DNA of 64,000 bases from Nonomuraea purpurea (GCF_042650645.1 NZ_JBHSBI010000018.1:124001-188000); one strand, 5' to 3'; shown: positions 1-8,690, counted from the first letter of the stretch. The notes: generated by a model not told the origin, from the sequence alone. A program made the numbers and translations.

Positions 1-960
1 GGCGTTCTTGACCGTCACGTTCGGCGGTTGCCCGGACAGCACACCGTTCCACGGCGAGCCGTCGAAGCCCTGCCCGCCGCCGTAGGTCCACTTGACCGTC
101 CAGCCGTTCATCGTCGAGGAGCCCGTGTTGCGCACGGTCACCTCGCCCTGGAAGTGCCCGGCCCAGCCGGTGTCGGTGGCCTTCCACGTGGCCGTGCAGG
201 CGCCCGTGGGCGGCGGGTTCGTCGGCGGATTCGTCGGGTCGGGTGTGCTGCCGCCGGGGCCCACACCGGTGACCTGGCCGTTGCCGCCGTCGAAGGTGAC
301 GTCGGAGCAGCTGTAGAAGTTCTCGGCACTGTCGGAGCGGATCCAGTGCGTGAAGATGATGTGCCGGCCGCTCTTGCCGGACGGGAGCTGGGCGTTCCAG
401 TAGTAGTAGTTCAGCCCACCGGCGCCGCCGCTGGCGGGCGGGTCGGTGACGCTGCCGAACAGCTCCAGGTCGGACCACTTGAGCGGCCCGTTGGGGTTCC
501 AGCCGTTCTTGGTGACGTAGTACTTGAACGAACCCGGGTGCGCGGCCCAGTTGCTGTGCCGCATCTGGATGTTGGCGCCCGAGGTCAGGTGGGTCAGCGG
601 CCAGTCGGAGCGGACCGCGTTGTAGGCCGAGAAGTCGTAGGGACCGCCCGTGCCGCCGCTGCAGATCTGCCCGTCGGGGATGAACCCGGTGGTCCGGCCC
701 GCGCCGTCGGAGCGCAGCACCGCGAACCAGTTGTACAGCGGGGTCGCGCCGCTCTGCGCGACGGCCGCGCCGCAGGCCGGGTTGTAGGGGATGATCTGGC
801 CGTTTTCCCGCAGGCCGTCCTGCCAGCACAGGAAGGTGCGGGCGCCGGGGAACATCGACACCCCGTGCGCCTGGGCCTGCGTGGGCACTGTGACGACCGC
901 GAGGACAGTAGTGAGGAGAACCATGACGGCGGTGATCGCCGCCGACTTGAATACCTTCAT
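1..960 (-). CDS. AA10 lytic polysaccharide monooxygenase with C-terminal CBM2, cut by the window edge
   Basis: Secreted copper enzyme that oxidatively cleaves cellulose or chitin. The ATG lies at 960 and 320 residues are visible before the sequence runs off the left edge. A signal peptide (hydrophobic core about residues 8-25) ends QAQA, so mature His1 is residue 32 (HGVSMFPGARTFLCW), the first ligand of the copper histidine brace. The second ligand is probably the His in the segment AAHPGSFKYYVTK. After the AA10 domain there is a Pro/Thr linker (STPDPTNPPTNPP) and then a CBM2 with GWTVKWTYGGGQ. A ribosome site AAGGGAA precedes the ATG. A CebR-type palindrome lies 122 bp upstream, so induction by cello-oligosaccharides is likely. 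CBM2 and the context favour cellulose over chitin, but this is inferred. The family call is strong. Confidence 0.93.
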   Translation of the reverse strand, partial: MKVFKSAAITAVMVLLTTVLAVVTVPTQAQAHGVSMFPGARTFLCWQDGLRENGQIIPYNPACGAAVAQSGATPLYNWFAVLRSDGAGRTTGFIPDGQICSGGTGGPYDFSAYNAVRSDWPLTHLTSGANIQMRHSNWAAHPGSFKYYVTKNGWNPNGPLKWSDLELFGSVTDPPASGGAGGLNYYYWNAQLPSGKSGRHIIFTHWIRSDSAENFYSCSDVTFDGGNGQVTGVGPGGSTPDPTNPPTNPPPTGACTATWKATDTGWAGHFQGEVTVRNTGSSTMNGWTVKWTYGGGQGFDGSPWNGVLSGQPPNVTVKNA

Positions 961-1081
961 GGGGATTCCCTTGCGCTGACGACAGAGGAACCTGCCCCAC
1001 GAATCAGCCCGCCCGGCAGGCGCATTGAATCACGCCGGATGGCGTCCGGACAAAGTCGGCTGAAACTTTCACGCACCCGCC

Positions 1082-1095
1082 TGGGAGCGCTCCCA
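1082..1095. promoter_or_regulatory. CebR-type operator upstream of the LPMO gene
   Basis: Perfect 14-bp palindrome TGGGAGCGCTCCCA. It matches the known CebR/LacI operator of actinomycete cellulase genes and is identical to the site at 3422-3435 in front of the local LacI-family repressor. It lies 122 bp upstream of the LPMO start on the minus strand. Confidence 0.85.
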
Positions 1096-1155
1096 TGTAG
1101 GGTTGAGAGACCCCGCGCGGTCGCGCTTTGCGAGGGGTCCGGGCCGTGCGGTTTC

Positions 1156-1189
1156 GAGGGGTACGGCCGGTGCTACTGCCGTACCCCTC
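1156..1189 (-). terminator. Hairpin terminator of the kinase gene
   Basis: Perfect 12-bp inverted repeat (GAGGGGTACGGC, 10-base loop, GCCGTACCCCTC) starting two bases after the kinase stop codon. It lies between the kinase gene and the LPMO promoter and should insulate the two units. There is no strong U-tract, as is common in actinomycetes. Confidence 0.7.
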
Positions 1190-1190
1190 C

Positions 1191-2441
1191 TCAATCCCCG
1201 CCCAGCGCGCTGTCGATGTCGTCGAGCCTGGCCTCCAGCTCACTGAGGCAGGCAGGCTCCAACCGGCCCTCCCGCCAGCGGTCGGAGAGCTTCTGGCGGA
1301 GGTTGTCCGTGCCGGAACCGGACGGGCCGTGCGGCGAGACGGCGCCGCGCAGCACCTGCTGGAGGTCGAGCACGACGTCGGCGTCGGTCGCGCCGCACGG
1401 CGTCTTGGCCTCCAGCGCGGTCCTGAAATCGGTCACGGCCTGCTCCACGGTGACCGCCGTGGACGGCGAGCTCTCCAGCAGCCTGGACGACGTGGTCGGC
1501 GACGGCTTCAACGCCGCCCGCTCCGGCGGGTGCGGCAGCCCCGTCTGCTGGAACCACAGCAGGGCCGACAGCGCGACGGCCGCCGAGCCCGCCACGGTGA
1601 GGCCCCGCCTGACGTGGCGGCCCAGCGTCGCCGTGCCGAGCGCCGAGGTCAGCGCGGAGACGATCTCCGCCGCCGTCGGACGGTCCCTCGGCCGGTGCGC
1701 CAGGCAGCGCTGGCAGAGCGAGGCGATCGCGTGCGGCACGCCGGGAACCCTGGGTGGGGGGTCCGTCCTGCGGGCCGCCTCGATCTCCTCCCATGTGGTC
1801 TCCGGGTACGGTGTCCGCCCGGTGAGCATGAAGTGCAGCAGCACGCCGAAGGCGTACACGTCGACCGCGGGATGGGTCGCAGCGCCCAGCAGGCGTTCCG
1901 GGGCGACGTAGGGAGGGGTGCCCCGGTCGTCTTCCGGGTCTCCCGCCCAGGCCGCGATGCCGAAGTCGAGCAGTTTGGGGCCGTCTGCGGTGAGCAGCAC
2001 GTTCTCGGCAGTGACGTCCCGGTGGACCAGGCCGCGGGCGTGTCCGGCCATCAGCACCCTGGCCAGCCGCAGCGCGATGGCCGCCGCCTCCGTCCAGGGC
2101 AGCGGCCCCTGCTGTTCGAGGCGCTCGGCCAGTGGCGTGCCGTCGAGCAGCGGCATCACGACGTAGGCCGCGACGCCGCCGCTCGTGGTGACGGTCTCGC
2201 CGTAGTCGTAGATCTCGATGGTGTCGGGGTGGGTGAACCTGGCGGCGGCGCGGGCCTCGCTGCGTACGTTGGTGCGCTCGCCGTGGTCGGTGTGGAGTGA
2301 GGCGGTGAGCACTTTGACCGCGATCATCCGGTGCAGAGACTGGTCGAAGGCACGCCAGATGACCGACATGCCCCCGCGGGCCAGCGGATCCAGGAGCAGA
2401 TACCGGCGGGCCAGCACATCCCCAGGCTCAAGCCGACTCAC
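1191..2441 (-). CDS. Membrane Ser/Thr protein kinase (PknB-like, one TM)
   Basis: Eukaryotic-type Ser/Thr kinase of 416 aa. The kinase domain spans about residues 12-265 with a glycine-rich loop (ARGGMSVIW), lysine K43 (IAVKV), catalytic HRD at 140-142, N147, DFG at 159-161 and GTPPYVAPE. One membrane segment (about 282-298) follows, then about 115 extracytoplasmic residues with no PASTA or other recognised sensor repeat. The GTG start lies inside the end of the upstream LacI-family gene (14-bp overlap), so the two are translationally coupled and should share the CebR-type promoter. A strong hairpin follows the stop. The link to a sugar-responsive repressor suggests a role in polysaccharide sensing or nutrient state, but the substrates are unknown. 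Confidence 0.9.
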   Translation of the reverse strand: MSRLEPGDVLARRYLLLDPLARGGMSVIWRAFDQSLHRMIAVKVLTASLHTDHGERTNVRSEARAAARFTHPDTIEIYDYGETVTTSGGVAAYVVMPLLDGTPLAERLEQQGPLPWTEAAAIALRLARVLMAGHARGLVHRDVTAENVLLTADGPKLLDFGIAAWAGDPEDDRGTPPYVAPERLLGAATHPAVDVYAFGVLLHFMLTGRTPYPETTWEEIEAARRTDPPPRVPGVPHAIASLCQRCLAHRPRDRPTAAEIVSALTSALGTATLGRHVRRGLTVAGSAAVALSALLWFQQTGLPHPPERAALKPSPTTSSRLLESSPSTAVTVEQAVTDFRTALEAKTPCGATDADVVLDLQQVLRGAVSPHGPSGSGTDNLRQKLSDRWREGRLEPACLSELEARLDDIDSALGGD

Positions 2442-3399
2442 GGATGACCAGTTCCGTGGGGAGGACGGGGTCGATCCCCGCGGCCCCCGTCAGGAGCAGC
2501 CGGGTGGCGACGGTGGCGAGCTCCTCCACGGGCTGGCGGACGGTGGTCAGTGCGGGAACGGTGTGCCTGGCGACCGGCGCGTCGTCGAATCCGATCACCG
2601 CGACGTCGGCGGGCACCTTGCGCCCGGCTCTGCGCAGTGCTTGGATCGCGCCCGCGGCCATCAGGTCGGAGGCGACGAAGACGGCGTCCAGCCCTGGTGC
2701 GTGGCGTAACAACCACTGCATGGCGTGGGTGCCGGAGGCGGCGGTGAAGTCGCCGTAGGCCACGGGCACGTCGGGTGCGCCCGCCGCCTGCAGGGTGCGT
2801 ATCAGGCCCTCCAGACGATCTCGGGCTCCGGGCAGGGACGGTGGTCCGCCGATCGCGGCGACGTTGCGGCGGCCGGTCAGCAGGAAGTGTTCCGCCGCCT
2901 GCCGGCCGCCGTCGAGGTTGTCGACGTCGGCGTAGGGGAGTTTGAGGTCGTGGGGCGGGCGGCCGATGTTGCGGACCGGTACGCCCGAGGTGGATAACTT
3001 GATCGCCAGCGGATGGCGCTCTCTTGCGCCGACGATGAGCACCGCGCCGGACAGGGCGGGCAGGGTGGAGGAGGTCGGGGTGACGGTGGTCACCATGAGG
3101 TGGGTGCCGTGTTCGGCGATCACGGCGCCTGCGGAGGACAGGAGTCTGGCGTAGTAGGGCTCGGAGAAGAGCCGGGGCAGGTGGTCACAGATGACAGCCG
3201 TGACGCCGTCGGCCATCGTCTTGGCGGCGGCCCCTCTGGGGGCGCGCTGCCGGACGTATCCCATGCGGGACACGGCGTCGTAGACTTGTCGGCGGGTCGA
3301 GGTACTGACCCGCACCGAGCCTGTGAGGACTCGAGATGCGGTCGCGGGGGAAACCCCTGCAGCGGCCGCCACCTGTGCCAGTGTGGGCTGCTCGGTCAT
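2428..3399 (-). CDS. cebR-like: LacI-family repressor, CebR-like
   Basis: DNA-binding repressor of 323 aa. An N-terminal LacI helix-turn-helix (TLAQVAAAAGVSPATASRVL, about residues 6-25) is followed by a periplasmic-binding-protein-like sugar-sensing domain (about 60-323; DVAVIGFDD near the end). A longer frame opens at 3444, but the ATG at 3399 is preceded by GAGGTG and the CebR palindrome at 3422-3435 would otherwise lie inside the coding region, so the short start is preferred. The operator directly upstream indicates autoregulation, and the same operator before the LPMO gene indicates a cellulose or cello-oligosaccharide regulon. The kinase gene overlaps its 3' end. The effector sugar cannot be read from sequence; cellobiose is inferred from the operator. 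Confidence 0.9.
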   Translation of the reverse strand: MTEQPTLAQVAAAAGVSPATASRVLTGSVRVSTSTRRQVYDAVSRMGYVRQRAPRGAAAKTMADGVTAVICDHLPRLFSEPYYARLLSSAGAVIAEHGTHLMVTTVTPTSSTLPALSGAVLIVGARERHPLAIKLSTSGVPVRNIGRPPHDLKLPYADVDNLDGGRQAAEHFLLTGRRNVAAIGGPPSLPGARDRLEGLIRTLQAAGAPDVPVAYGDFTAASGTHAMQWLLRHAPGLDAVFVASDLMAAGAIQALRRAGRKVPADVAVIGFDDAPVARHTVPALTTVRQPVEELATVATRLLLTGAAGIDPVLPTELVIRESA

Positions 3400-3421
3400 G
3401 GAGCACCTCGCGGGAAGATCC

Positions 3422-3435
3422 TGGGAGCGCTCCCA
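3422..3435. promoter_or_regulatory. CebR-type operator of the repressor-kinase operon
   Basis: Perfect palindrome TGGGAGCGCTCCCA, 22 bp upstream of the LacI-family start at 3399. Identical over all 14 bases to the site at 1082-1095. Its position implies negative autoregulation. Confidence 0.85.
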
Positions 3436-3473
3436 CGTTACCAATGTTTCGCCGCTGTTAATAGGGCCTTTGC

Positions 3474-3508
3474 AAGGAGTGCGTCCCTGCTGTAGAGACG
3501 CACTCCTT
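3474..3508 (-). terminator. Hairpin terminator downstream of the PBP gene
   Basis: Perfect 12-bp inverted repeat (AAGGAGTGCGTC, 11-base loop, GACGCACTCCTT), about 85 bp beyond the PBP stop and upstream of the LacI-family promoter. On the minus strand it would end PBP transcription before the repressor operon. Confidence 0.65.
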
Positions 3509-3591
3509 ATCTGCTCAGCTAGAGGCGTTGGCGGGCATCTGAGGTAATGGAGATCGCCCCATATTTGCCCGCCATATACGGCTAATTTTGA

Positions 3592-5751
3592 TCAGTTATC
3601 TCCGGCCATGTCCACGCTCGCTTCGTCCAGAGTGCCGGGCTCTTCGTCGCCGCCGTTGTCGGGCTGCACCCGCTGGGGCTGCGGTTGGCAGCCGGAGCCG
3701 CAGCCGCCGAAGCGGGAGGAGTTCACCGGGGTGAAGTCCGTGGCCGGGATGCCCTGCAGCGCGCCGATCATGGTGTCCTTCCAGATCGGGCCGGGGATCG
3801 AGGCGCCGAAGACCGAGCCGTAGTACTGACCGCCGATGGTGACGCCGTTGAGCTTGTACTTCTGCGCACCGCGGGTGTCGCCGATGCTGACCGCGCCCGC
3901 CAGGTCGGGGGTGAAGCCGGCGAACCAGGCGGTGGCCTGCGCGTCCGTGGTGCCGGTCTTGCCGGCCGCCGGGCGTCCGATGCCGCCGACGCTGCGCATG
4001 GTGCCCTTGGTGAACACGCCGGACAGGATGTTCGCGGCGGCGTCCGTGACCTCGGGGTCGATCGCCTGCTGGCACTGGGGCTTGAAGGTCCTGACCTTGC
4101 CGTCACGCTCCTTGATCGAGGTGATGGCCATGGGCTTGCAGTACTTGCCGCGCGCGCCGATCGAGGCGTAGGCGTTGGCGACGGTCACCGGGTCCATCTC
4201 GTTGGTGCCGAGCGTGAACGTCGAGAACTCCAGCAGATCCAGGCCGTCGGAGCGCTTGATGCCCAGAGACTTGGCGGTCTTGATGGTGTCGCAGAGGCCG
4301 ACCTTCTGCTCCAGCATCATGAAGAAGGTGTTCACCGATCCCCAGGTGCCGGTCGCCAGCGACTTGAAGCCGCCGCCGCCCTCGTCGTTGGTGACGGTGT
4401 GGCTGGGGTCGCCGATGTTCTCGCCCTTGCAGTTCTTGAACGAGGAGTAGTAGGGGGCCCGGTAGCCCTGGCCGACGGTGAACCCGTCGTTGATCTTCAT
4501 GCCCTCCTTGAGGGCGGTGAGCAGGGTGAACGTCTTGAACGTCGAGCCGGCCTGGAAGCCGGTGCCGCCGCCGTGGACCGCGTCGGCCACGATGTTGTAC
4601 GACATCTCCTTCTTGCGCTTGTTGTTGCCGTACTTACGGCTGGCCGCCATGGCCTTGATCTCGCCCGTGCCCGGCTTCACCAGCGCCTCGGAGGCGACCG
4701 GGTAGTCGGAGGCGAACACGTGCTTCTTGATGGCCTTCTCGGCGGCCGCCTGCATCTTCGGGTCCAGCGTGGTCCGGATCTCCAGGCCGCCCCGGTTGAG
4801 GTACTGGCTCCTGGCCTTGGCCGACTTCGCGAAGACCTTGTTGGTGAGGACCTCGTTGCGGACGTACATGCAGAAGTACGGATACTTGCTGTCCCCGCAG
4901 CCGCCCGGCAGCGCGATGTTCTTGAACCCGAGCTTCTTCGCCTTGGCCTCATCGGCCTGCTGCTTGTTGATCTTGCCGCGGAGAACCATCGTGTCGAGCA
5001 CGAGGTTGCGCCGCTTCAGCAGCCGGTCCCGCTGGGGCTTGCCCAGGTTGGGGTCCGTCGCGTTGGGGTCCTGCACGGCGCCGGCCAGGGTGGCGGCCTG
5101 GGCGAGGGTCAGCTCGGACGCCTTCACATTGAAGAAACGCTTGGCCGCCGCCTCCACCCCGTTGGCGCTGGCGCCGAAATAGGCGATGTTGAGGTACTTC
5201 TCCAGGATCTGGTCCTTGGAGTACTTCTCTTCCACCGCCATCGCGTAGCGCAGTTCCTTGAGCTTGCGCGCGTAGCTGGCTTCGAGCGCCGCATTCCGCT
5301 CTTTTTCGGTATTCGCAGAGGTGAGCAGCACCTGCTTGACGTACTGCTGGGTGATGGACGAGCCGCCCTGCGCGATGCCGCCGGAGGTGAGGTTCTTGGC
5401 CAGGGCGCGGATGGTGCCCTCGATGTCGATCGGGCCGTGCTCGTAGAAGCGGTAGTCCTCGATGGACAGAATGGCGTCCTTCATGACCGGGGCCACCTGG
5501 TCGAGCGTGATGGTCTCGCGGTACACCTCGTAGAACTGCGCGATCTGGTTGCCCTTGGCGTCGACCACCGTAGTCCGTTCCGCGAGGGGAGGTTCCTTGA
5601 GTTCCTCCGCTTTGATGCCGAGGTCCTCTGACGCCGAGACGAACATCGCTCCGGTGCCTCCCACAGCCGGCAGCGCGATGGCCGCGGCCAGAACTCCGGC
5701 CGCCATCGCCGCCCCGGTCAGGCGCACGATGCCCGACATACTGGAACCCAT
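3592..5751 (-). CDS. Class A penicillin-binding protein (GT51 plus transpeptidase)
   Basis: Bifunctional peptidoglycan synthase of 719 aa, anchored by one N-terminal membrane segment, with both catalytic domains outside. The GT51 domain contains SIEDYRFYEHGPID (catalytic Glu) and GGSSITQQYVKQ. The transpeptidase domain has S403-T-F-K (SxxK), SVN (in GSVNTFFM) and KTGT (AGKTGTTDAQATAWFAG). The C-terminus is rich in Pro, Gly, Gln and Asp. The frame is open to 5802, but the ATG at 5751 has a strong ribosome site (GGGGGAGGAA) and is chosen; ATG codons also occur a few residues further in. It is a single gene, divergent from the 6004 pair, with a hairpin beyond its stop. Confidence 0.95.
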   Translation of the reverse strand: MGSSMSGIVRLTGAAMAAGVLAAAIALPAVGGTGAMFVSASEDLGIKAEELKEPPLAERTTVVDAKGNQIAQFYEVYRETITLDQVAPVMKDAILSIEDYRFYEHGPIDIEGTIRALAKNLTSGGIAQGGSSITQQYVKQVLLTSANTEKERNAALEASYARKLKELRYAMAVEEKYSKDQILEKYLNIAYFGASANGVEAAAKRFFNVKASELTLAQAATLAGAVQDPNATDPNLGKPQRDRLLKRRNLVLDTMVLRGKINKQQADEAKAKKLGFKNIALPGGCGDSKYPYFCMYVRNEVLTNKVFAKSAKARSQYLNRGGLEIRTTLDPKMQAAAEKAIKKHVFASDYPVASEALVKPGTGEIKAMAASRKYGNNKRKKEMSYNIVADAVHGGGTGFQAGSTFKTFTLLTALKEGMKINDGFTVGQGYRAPYYSSFKNCKGENIGDPSHTVTNDEGGGGFKSLATGTWGSVNTFFMMLEQKVGLCDTIKTAKSLGIKRSDGLDLLEFSTFTLGTNEMDPVTVANAYASIGARGKYCKPMAITSIKERDGKVRTFKPQCQQAIDPEVTDAAANILSGVFTKGTMRSVGGIGRPAAGKTGTTDAQATAWFAGFTPDLAGAVSIGDTRGAQKYKLNGVTIGGQYYGSVFGASIPGPIWKDTMIGALQGIPATDFTPVNSSRFGGCGSGCQPQPQRVQPDNGGDEEPGTLDEASVDMAGDN

Positions 5752-6003
5752 GCGGAAATTCCTCCCCCTTGCGGTAATAGGGTGCATCCTAAACCCCGGC
5801 ATGACGTGCTCTATGTAAAAGTGAGACCCTGCCCAGACCGAGTTGGTTCAGTCTGTGGGCGGGGATTTTCATCACATCTGGGCTCTTGGCCCACTTCGTG
5901 TCGCGTGGGGTGTGTGGTGCTCCGGCCGGATTTCCGCCAGGCACGGGCAAAGAAGCGTGTTGACCGGAGGGAACGCGTTCGTCGTTCTGGCAACGTTCAC
6001 CTG
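5752..6003. other. Intergenic region between divergent genes
   Basis: About 250 bp separating the PBP gene and the gene called at 6004. Frames are open on the plus strand but show no family resemblance and a mixed codon pattern. It should hold both promoters. I could not pick convincing -35/-10 pairs or a terminator. Confidence 0.5.
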
Positions 6004-7176
6004 GTGGAGGGTCTCAATCGGCTGCTGTCGGCCGCAAGGACGCACGGGGCGTGGCGGTCGGGCGAAGCGGGCTGCGTCGTGGCGGAGGTGTTCGACCAGG
6101 ACCTCAGGACCGTGGTGCGGACGATGATGGTCGCCGCCGCCGTGTGCGCCCAGACCTCGGCGCGGCTGGTCGCGCTGGCCGACCCGGAATGGCGAGGGCT
6201 GGCCGAGGCGTTCGGCGCCGACGTGGACGGCCGGCCCGACGTGCCGCCCGTCGCCCTGGTCACCGGCAGGGCCGACGGGGACGTGCGCAGGGAGGTCCCT
6301 GTCGTGCACGTCCACGGCACGGGGACGCTGCGGGCGTACGCGCTGTTCCCCGGCGACGGCCCGTGCTCCCTGCACGAGGACCTGCCCGACAGGGTCGGCG
6401 CGTTCTTCGAACGACACGTGTGGCAGCGCAGGGACCTGATCAGGACCAGCGCCGAGCGCGTCGCCTGGCGGGCGAAAAGCGACTTCCAGGTCCGTACGGA
6501 CACCGAACGCCGCCAGCTTCGCCACTACGGCTGCGCCCGCCTGGGCCTCGACGCCGACAAACCGGGGATCGCGGTGTTCGACCACGTGCCGGGGCGCGAC
6601 ACCGAGCTGTTCGAGGCCACGCGGCGCTTCGCCGCGGCCGACGAGTCGGCGAACTGGCTCTTCCTCGACCCCGTCGAGCCGGGACCGCGCATCAGGCAGG
6701 TGACGGGCGAGCGCAACCTGCTGTGGAGCATGGCGGACGTCGGCGTCGCGTTCGGCGACAGCGAACTGCCCGCCTTCGGCATCCCCGTCATCCAGGCCGG
6801 CTGGTCGGAGGGCGGCGCCTGCGGCGCCACGCACGTCGTGCGCACACCCACCGAGCACCGCCTGCTGCTGGAAGAGGCGCTCGCGCGGCACGCCAAGGGC
6901 GAGTCCATCCTCGGCCCCGAGCAGCGCGAACGCGCCCGCCTGTGGTTGTGGCTGCGCCGCTGCGGCGCCGACGTGCCCACCGCGCTGCTGCCGCACTGGG
7001 AGCACGACGACGACTACGCGGGCACGCTCGCCGTCACCCTCCGGCACGCCGAGTACGACGGCGACCCCCTCTTCAGCGCCGTGAGCCGCATGTGGCACCG
7101 GCGTGAGCCGCTGCTCACCCGCTTCGACTTCCAGGATCCGGCCGCCTTCTTCACCTCCGCGAGGAGCACGTCATGA
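6004..7176 (+). CDS. Glycosyltransferase-like protein (degenerate TagF/KpsC-type fold), function unknown
   Basis: A 390-aa soluble protein without signal peptide or membrane segment. Its middle and C-terminal parts follow the layout of capsule or teichoic-acid type GT-B enzymes: RQLRHYGCARLGLDADKPGI AVF, then NWLFLDPVEPG where the family usually has a K-x-HP motif, and later a GIPVIQAGW segment resembling the GIPVINAG donor-site loop. The usual catalytic His-Pro is not evident, so it may be inactive or divergent. The frame is open from 5782, but its first part looks non-coding; GTG 6004 is the most reasonable start, with no clear ribosome site. It overlaps the next gene by four bases (ATGA). 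The family resemblance is by eye and weak. Confidence 0.6.
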   Translation: MEGLNRLLSAARTHGAWRSGEAGCVVAEVFDQDLRTVVRTMMVAAAVCAQTSARLVALADPEWRGLAEAFGADVDGRPDVPPVALVTGRADGDVRREVPVVHVHGTGTLRAYALFPGDGPCSLHEDLPDRVGAFFERHVWQRRDLIRTSAERVAWRAKSDFQVRTDTERRQLRHYGCARLGLDADKPGIAVFDHVPGRDTELFEATRRFAAADESANWLFLDPVEPGPRIRQVTGERNLLWSMADVGVAFGDSELPAFGIPVIQAGWSEGGACGATHVVRTPTEHRLLLEEALARHAKGESILGPEQRERARLWLWLRRCGADVPTALLPHWEHDDDYAGTLAVTLRHAEYDGDPLFSAVSRMWHRREPLLTRFDFQDPAAFFTSARSTS

Positions 7177-8171
7177 CCAGCGCAGGATCAGCCACCGACT
7201 TCGACCGGGTCATCCTTCCCGCCATCCCGCCCGTCCACCTGCGCAGCGGCGAGGTGTCGGCGCTGCAGGTGACCGACGGCCTGCTCCGGGGGGCCCAGAT
7301 CGTGGGCAGGTTCGAGACCTCGGGGCTGGTGGGGTTCAAGGTGGCCGCGCAGGGGCGTCCGCTGCGGGTGCGGGTGTCGTTGTCGACCGACGAGCAGTCC
7401 GTGAGCGGCTGGAACACCGGGCAGGCGCAGCCGGCCGGGACCGCGACGCGGTTCGTGCAGGTCCGCTCCCAGGGGCGGCTGCGCCAGTGCCTGCTGCTGC
7501 GGGGCAAGAAAACGCACGCCCAGGCGTCGTTCGACCTGACGCCGGAGGAGATCCCCGACGACGGCCTGATCTGCGTCGAGGTGCTCGACATCACCGAGGG
7601 CGACGACGTGTGCGAGGAGCTCCGCCAGGCGGTCTCGGGCCGCGTCGCGCCAGACGGGGTGGCGGGGCTGCGGCTGAACAAGGTCGTGTTCGAGGAGCCG
7701 CCCGCGGTGGACTTCGACCCCGACACGCTCGACGGCTCCCGCTGCGAGCTGTCCGCGCTGATCAGCTCGGGCGGCCTGGTGAACCTCAACAGGCAGGGCG
7801 TGCGCCTGCTGCGCCCGGGCATGTTCGTGGTCAACCCGGTGCTCAAGGACACCTTCGGGTCGGGCGAGCAGCTCACGCTCAGGCTGGGCACCAGGGCGGA
7901 GCCGGCGAGCTCCCTGCCGGCGACGTGGCGGCGGGTCAACAGCGAGCTGCGCTGGCTGCGTCACGCCACGAGGAAACTCCTGGGCACGGCGGCACCGTCC
8001 GTCGCGCGGGTGCTCGGCGTCCATGACGGTGAGCTGGGCGCGCCCGATCAGCGCGTGCAGGGCAACGTGACCGAGCTGACGCTGGCGGGGCCCGTGACCG
8101 CGCCCCTCCTGGTGATCATGACGCCGCGCTCCGGCGTCCTGCCGACGCTGGAGTCGGCCATCTCGCGTTAG
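7173..8171 (+). CDS. Conserved-looking protein of unknown function, coupled to the 6004 gene
   Basis: A 332-aa protein I do not recognise. It has no signal peptide, membrane segment or known catalytic motif. The sequence alternates short hydrophobic and charged stretches, suggesting a beta-rich fold, with one basic helix near residues 245-270 (ELRWLRHATRKLL). Its ATG overlaps the stop of the upstream glycosyltransferase-like gene (ATGA), so the two are translationally coupled and probably act together. Codon use is typical of the genome. Confidence 0.7.
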   Translation: MTSAGSATDFDRVILPAIPPVHLRSGEVSALQVTDGLLRGAQIVGRFETSGLVGFKVAAQGRPLRVRVSLSTDEQSVSGWNTGQAQPAGTATRFVQVRSQGRLRQCLLLRGKKTHAQASFDLTPEEIPDDGLICVEVLDITEGDDVCEELRQAVSGRVAPDGVAGLRLNKVVFEEPPAVDFDPDTLDGSRCELSALISSGGLVNLNRQGVRLLRPGMFVVNPVLKDTFGSGEQLTLRLGTRAEPASSLPATWRRVNSELRWLRHATRKLLGTAAPSVARVLGVHDGELGAPDQRVQGNVTELTLAGPVTAPLLVIMTPRSGVLPTLESAISR

Positions 8172-8240
8172 CCGGCCGGGCCGCTCGGTCACCACGAGGA
8201 CAACGAAATGTCACAGGAAAGGAAAAATTAGCGGCTGATC

Positions 8241-8666
8241 GTGAAAGTGGCGTACAGCGGGCAGTGGAAAAGGGTGGGCAGGAGCGACTTGCGAATCGAG
8301 ACGATCCGGCATCTCCACTGCACGGTCTTGCGCGCCGGCGGCGAGCTCGACCACGCGGGCCGGGTCCGGTTCAGCGCCTGCATCGATGCCGCATGGGGCT
8401 GGACGCCCGGGCCTGTTCTCGTGTTCGACCTGGCAGACCTCGAATTCTACGACTCGTCGGTCATCGGGGTGCTGGCCATGGTCATGCAGCGGATGGAGGA
8501 GGAGGGCAGCGGCAGGATCATCCTGGTCCGGCCCTCCGAGCACCTGCTGACGGTGCTGCGGCTGACGGACCTGCTGTCACACGTGGAGCTGCGCGAAAGC
8601 ATCGAGAAAACGGTGGCGGAGCTGACGCTGGAGTCGGGGGAGTCAGCCGGGATCCGGCCCCGCTGA
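8241..8666 (+). CDS. STAS-domain anti-anti-sigma factor-like protein
   Basis: A 141-aa protein with a STAS fold across about residues 20-125. The core motif LADLEFYDSSVIGVLAMVM contains the DSS element whose Ser is the usual phosphorylation site in anti-sigma factor antagonists. It probably takes part in a partner-switching cascade with an HATPase kinase. No partner kinase or sigma factor is adjacent; the nearest HATPase is at 20405. GTG 8241 is used; the purine stretch AAAGGAAAAA lies rather far upstream, so the exact start is uncertain. It lies 69 bp after the unknown pair and could be co-transcribed with it. Confidence 0.8.
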   Translation: MKVAYSGQWKRVGRSDLRIETIRHLHCTVLRAGGELDHAGRVRFSACIDAAWGWTPGPVLVFDLADLEFYDSSVIGVLAMVMQRMEEEGSGRIILVRPSEHLLTVLRLTDLLSHVELRESIEKTVAELTLESGESAGIRPR

Positions 8667-8690
8667 TCATCCCCCGACCCCGGGCGCGCC

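Noticed and set aside
3400..3444. Longer start of the LacI-family repressor at 3444
   Set aside because: It would place the CebR operator in coding sequence; ATG 3399 has a good ribosome site.
3685..5631. Plus-strand open frame of 648 codons opposite the PBP gene
   Set aside because: Shadow of the PBP gene, whose catalytic motifs are intact.
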